From JAMXLO01 sp041487355 (lineage in GTDB: Bacteria > Pseudomonadota > Alphaproteobacteria > Acetobacterales > Acetobacteraceae), in assembly GCA_041487355.1 (NCBI GenBank), contig JBGPND010000053.1, positions 1-27,040 on the forward strand: a stretch of DNA of 27,040 bases. The letters run 5' to 3'. The position numbers and the translations under genes are program-made. Positions 24,875 to 27,040 of this stretch are shown in pieces. The notes under the pieces were generated by a model. That model ran no database searches. It saw only the letters and a program-made list of their open reading frames with translations, and was not told the origin of the DNA. Within the stretch, counting starts at the first letter, position 1. Every line of letters begins with the position of its first letter.

Positions 24875-26839
24875 TCACAGAACCTGAAACACGTCCCACG
24901 ACTCGCGTGCGGCACTCACCAGCCGATCGGCGTCCTCCTGCAACAGCAGCCGATCGGCGACAAGACGCGCGGTCGCCGTGGCGAGTTTCTCCGCCCACGC
25001 CTCGCGCGATGCATATCGCGCTGCGATCGAAGGTCGCGGGTCGCCGGTGCGCTGCCGCTCCGCCTCCGTCGCGGCGAAGGGAATCAGCGAACCATTGACC
25101 GTGAACAGATCGCCCTCGCCATGGCCCGGGCCGCGCACGGCCCAGCCGGTATGCGTCGCCAGCGGCGCATCCAGCAGCGGATGGCGAATGCCACCAACGG
25201 CGTTGCCGTCCGCATCGACGCTGGGAGCGAACACCGGGTATGCCGTGCTCTCGATCGGCGGTTCGACGGAATGGTCGCGCAGCCGCAGCTCGTTCAGCAC
25301 GATGGGAAAGTTCACGCCTGGCAACACGGGAAATCCGGCACGCGCCTCGGCGAGCGGCACCAGCGTGCCTGCGCCGCGCGAGGGGAAGTGGCTCGTCGGC
25401 GGCGCAACGCCGTGTTCCACCCACTCAGCCAGGGCAATCAGCAGCGACCGCATGAAGGCGCCATAGCCGAGCGGATTGCCCGGCGACTGGGTAACCTGCC
25501 TGGCCATCGGCCGAGGCGCGGCGTGCTGCACGCCGCTCACCAGATAGACGCGCACGTCCTCCGGCATGGCGACATCGGCACCGCTGGTGTCGGTGACGAC
25601 CAGCGAACTGCGCGCCTGCCAGAGATCGCTCTCGGTATCCAGATGCATCACCTTCGGGCACACACCGGCATCGCGTGCACGTTGCAGGATACCCGCGGTG
25701 CGGCCGCTGATCGGATCAGTCAGGGTGGGGTAGCTGAACGGGAACTGGTCATCGCCGTAGGAATGATCCTCGTGCTGCCTGGAATACCGGCCGGGCTGGG
25801 CGAAGACGGAGTTCACACAGGTCCGCCGCGATCCGCCGACCACCGGCAGCATCGCGTCGAACACCGGACGACCCGCGAGATCCTGGTTGAAGCCGTAGTA
25901 CAACAGATCGCGCAACACACGGCCGCTTTGCGAGATACCGAAGCCAAGCGCATGGCGGATGCGTGGCCTGGAATCCGGCGCCAGCGGGTTGGGATTACCG
26001 GCTTCGTCACGCGCCGCATGTCGCAGGAACGCCACGATATCGCGGATCGCAGGGAAACCGATGCCCATGACCATCGGATCGCGCGCACGGTAGATGAATT
26101 CGTAGATCGCACCGCGATCGAAGCCAGGCTCGGTCGTCCGCGTGATCTCGACATGAAGTTCGTCGACGAGGCGCCAGGCGAGTCCCTTCGGTGTCGCCCG
26201 CGGATCAGCTTCGCGTTGCCGTACCGTCAGCGTTGCCTCCGCGACAGCCAGATCGGCGACAGGATAGATCAGGGTGCCGATGAAGCGGTCCTCGGAGACT
26301 TCCTGGATGTTGGCATCGCCAAGCAGGCCGGTTGCCTCGGCGATGAACTCCTCGCGGACCATGCCGGTCAGTGGACCGTTCGCGCCGGTGGCGATCGGAA
26401 ACCGTGCGACGAGACGATCGGCGCCCGGCGGAACGTCGCCTTGCCAGGCACTCCAGACGACAGTGAAGCCGTGGCGCATCAGGAAGCCGTTGCCGGCGGT
26501 TTGCGGGTGCCCGCCTTCAGGCGCGCCGTTCAGCCGCGCCATCGCAGGCTGGTTGCCGCGATTGGGCACGTCGTACAGCAGCCAGCCATTGCCGCGATCG
26601 AGATCGATCGGCTTCAGGATGCGGAAATCGATCTGGTACTCCACGTTGCCCCGCGCATTGCGCGGCGCCCTGTCGAGATTGACGATACCGGCATTCAACG
26701 CATGCGTCGGGTCCAGGTCGCAGAATGCGGTGCCATGCAGTCGCTCATAGGCGCCCACGCCGCCGAATTCCGCGCCGCCGAAAACGGGAGTTTCCCGCTC
26801 GGTGATTTCGATCCGCCGTACGCCACCACCATTGCTCAT
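24875..26839 (-). CDS. Alpha/beta-hydrolase domain-containing protein
   Basis: 654 residues, a large hydrolase of the alpha/beta-hydrolase_10 type, of uncertain substrate. The nucleophile elbow is GFGISQSGR near residues 299-307, with S303 the likely nucleophile and S305 an alternative. The N-terminal third is a beta-rich region typical of these proteins (GVGAYERLHGTAF, then LLYDVPNRGN). There is no signal peptide, so it is probably cytoplasmic. ATG at 26839 overlaps the stop of the upstream ornithine cyclodeaminase-family gene as ATGA, giving translational coupling. It is convergent with the SDR gene (10-bp gap, no terminator seen). Esterase or amidase activity is likely from the family, but untested. 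Confidence 0.88.
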   Translation of the reverse strand: MSNGGGVRRIEITERETPVFGGAEFGGVGAYERLHGTAFCDLDPTHALNAGIVNLDRAPRNARGNVEYQIDFRILKPIDLDRGNGWLLYDVPNRGNQPAMARLNGAPEGGHPQTAGNGFLMRHGFTVVWSAWQGDVPPGADRLVARFPIATGANGPLTGMVREEFIAEATGLLGDANIQEVSEDRFIGTLIYPVADLAVAEATLTVRQREADPRATPKGLAWRLVDELHVEITRTTEPGFDRGAIYEFIYRARDPMVMGIGFPAIRDIVAFLRHAARDEAGNPNPLAPDSRPRIRHALGFGISQSGRVLRDLLYYGFNQDLAGRPVFDAMLPVVGGSRRTCVNSVFAQPGRYSRQHEDHSYGDDQFPFSYPTLTDPISGRTAGILQRARDAGVCPKVMHLDTESDLWQARSSLVVTDTSGADVAMPEDVRVYLVSGVQHAAPRPMARQVTQSPGNPLGYGAFMRSLLIALAEWVEHGVAPPTSHFPSRGAGTLVPLAEARAGFPVLPGVNFPIVLNELRLRDHSVEPPIESTAYPVFAPSVDADGNAVGGIRHPLLDAPLATHTGWAVRGPGHGEGDLFTVNGSLIPFAATEAERQRTGDPRPSIAARYASREAWAEKLATATARLVADRLLLQEDADRLVSAARESWDVFQVL

Positions 26840-27040
26840 GTCGTCCTCCCCGCGCGACGCAGCAGCGCGCTTGCCACAGCAACCTCGGTCCCGGCCAAGC
26901 CAACAGAGCAGAACAGGGTCACGTCATTCGAAGACTGCCGGATCGGCGCTCCGTCATGCACGACATCGGCGAGGTCACGCATCGCGGCTCCGGCCGGCGT
27001 GCCGTCCAGGAAGAAGCCCGGCCTATAGGATCGCGCCTGA
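26836..27040 (-). CDS. Ornithine cyclodeaminase/mu-crystallin family protein, C-terminal fragment
   Basis: Only the last 68 residues are inside the window; the gene continues past the right edge. The visible C-terminus reads MRDLADVVHDGAPIRQSSND, then VTLFCSVGLAGTEVAVASAL and LRRAGRTT before TGA. The pattern L.DVV.G..P.R.S.D.VTLF.SVGLA is the characteristic end of ornithine cyclodeaminase/alanine dehydrogenase/ketimine reductase proteins, which act on amino or imino acids with NAD(P). The stop overlaps the start of the alpha/beta-hydrolase gene. The active-site part is not visible, so the activity cannot be named. Confidence 0.75.
   Translation of the reverse strand, partial: QARSYRPGFFLDGTPAGAAMRDLADVVHDGAPIRQSSNDVTLFCSVGLAGTEVAVASALLRRAGRTT

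Overview
This is a GC-rich window with bacterial, proteobacterial-style gene content. A PEP-CTERM protein behind a sigma-54 promoter, a Tat-exported solute-binding protein, RF3, NIPSNAP and CaiB-type genes, and a strong G/C bias at third positions fit an alphaproteobacterium. Acetobacteraceae or a related soil or aquatic Rhodospirillales lineage is my inference, not something the sequence proves. No rRNA, tRNA, CRISPR array, phage or plasmid backbone was seen. Nearly all of the sequence is dense metabolic and transport genes with short, often overlapping junctions.

Left part (1-7200). A small secreted PEP-CTERM protein (425-1117, +) sits behind a near-perfect -24/-12 promoter (319-335) and ends in a UUCG-tetraloop terminator. 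Convergent to it on the minus strand is a catabolic group. A creatininase-family amidohydrolase overlaps HyuB by one base, HyuB overlaps HyuA by 20 bases, and after a 148-bp gap holding an inverted-repeat element comes a flavin amine oxidase. Together these look like a hydantoin, lactam or cyclic-amide opening module followed by amine oxidation.

Middle (7200-11500). This is a patchwork. It holds an IS3-family transposase remnant, a 131-bp palindromic repeat element, a NIPSNAP protein, an Ala/Pro-rich unknown protein, prfC (RF3) with an unusual leader, a possible decayed entericidin-like lipoprotein, and a small conserved-looking gene broken by a one-base frameshift.

Right part (11500-27040). 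A complete peptide/nickel-type ABC importer runs on the plus strand: two ATPases, two tandem paralogous binding proteins and two permeases. A second copy of the inverted-repeat element lies inside the operon. Converging on it is a five-gene minus-strand operon: crotonase-fold protein, acyl-CoA dehydrogenase, MaoC-like protein, class III CoA-transferase and a third, Tat-type binding protein. A divergent NAD-type SDR lies beyond. The window closes with an alpha/beta-hydrolase coupled to the 3' end of an ornithine cyclodeaminase-family gene.

Taken together, the right part reads as an uptake-plus-CoA-activation-plus-beta-oxidation-like route for an organic acid or acyl amide. The substrate is unknown. 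The most distinctive points are the sigma-54/PEP-CTERM gene, the HyuAB/creatininase/amine-oxidase module, and the CoA operon, whose crotonase and MaoC members both lack the textbook catalytic residues.
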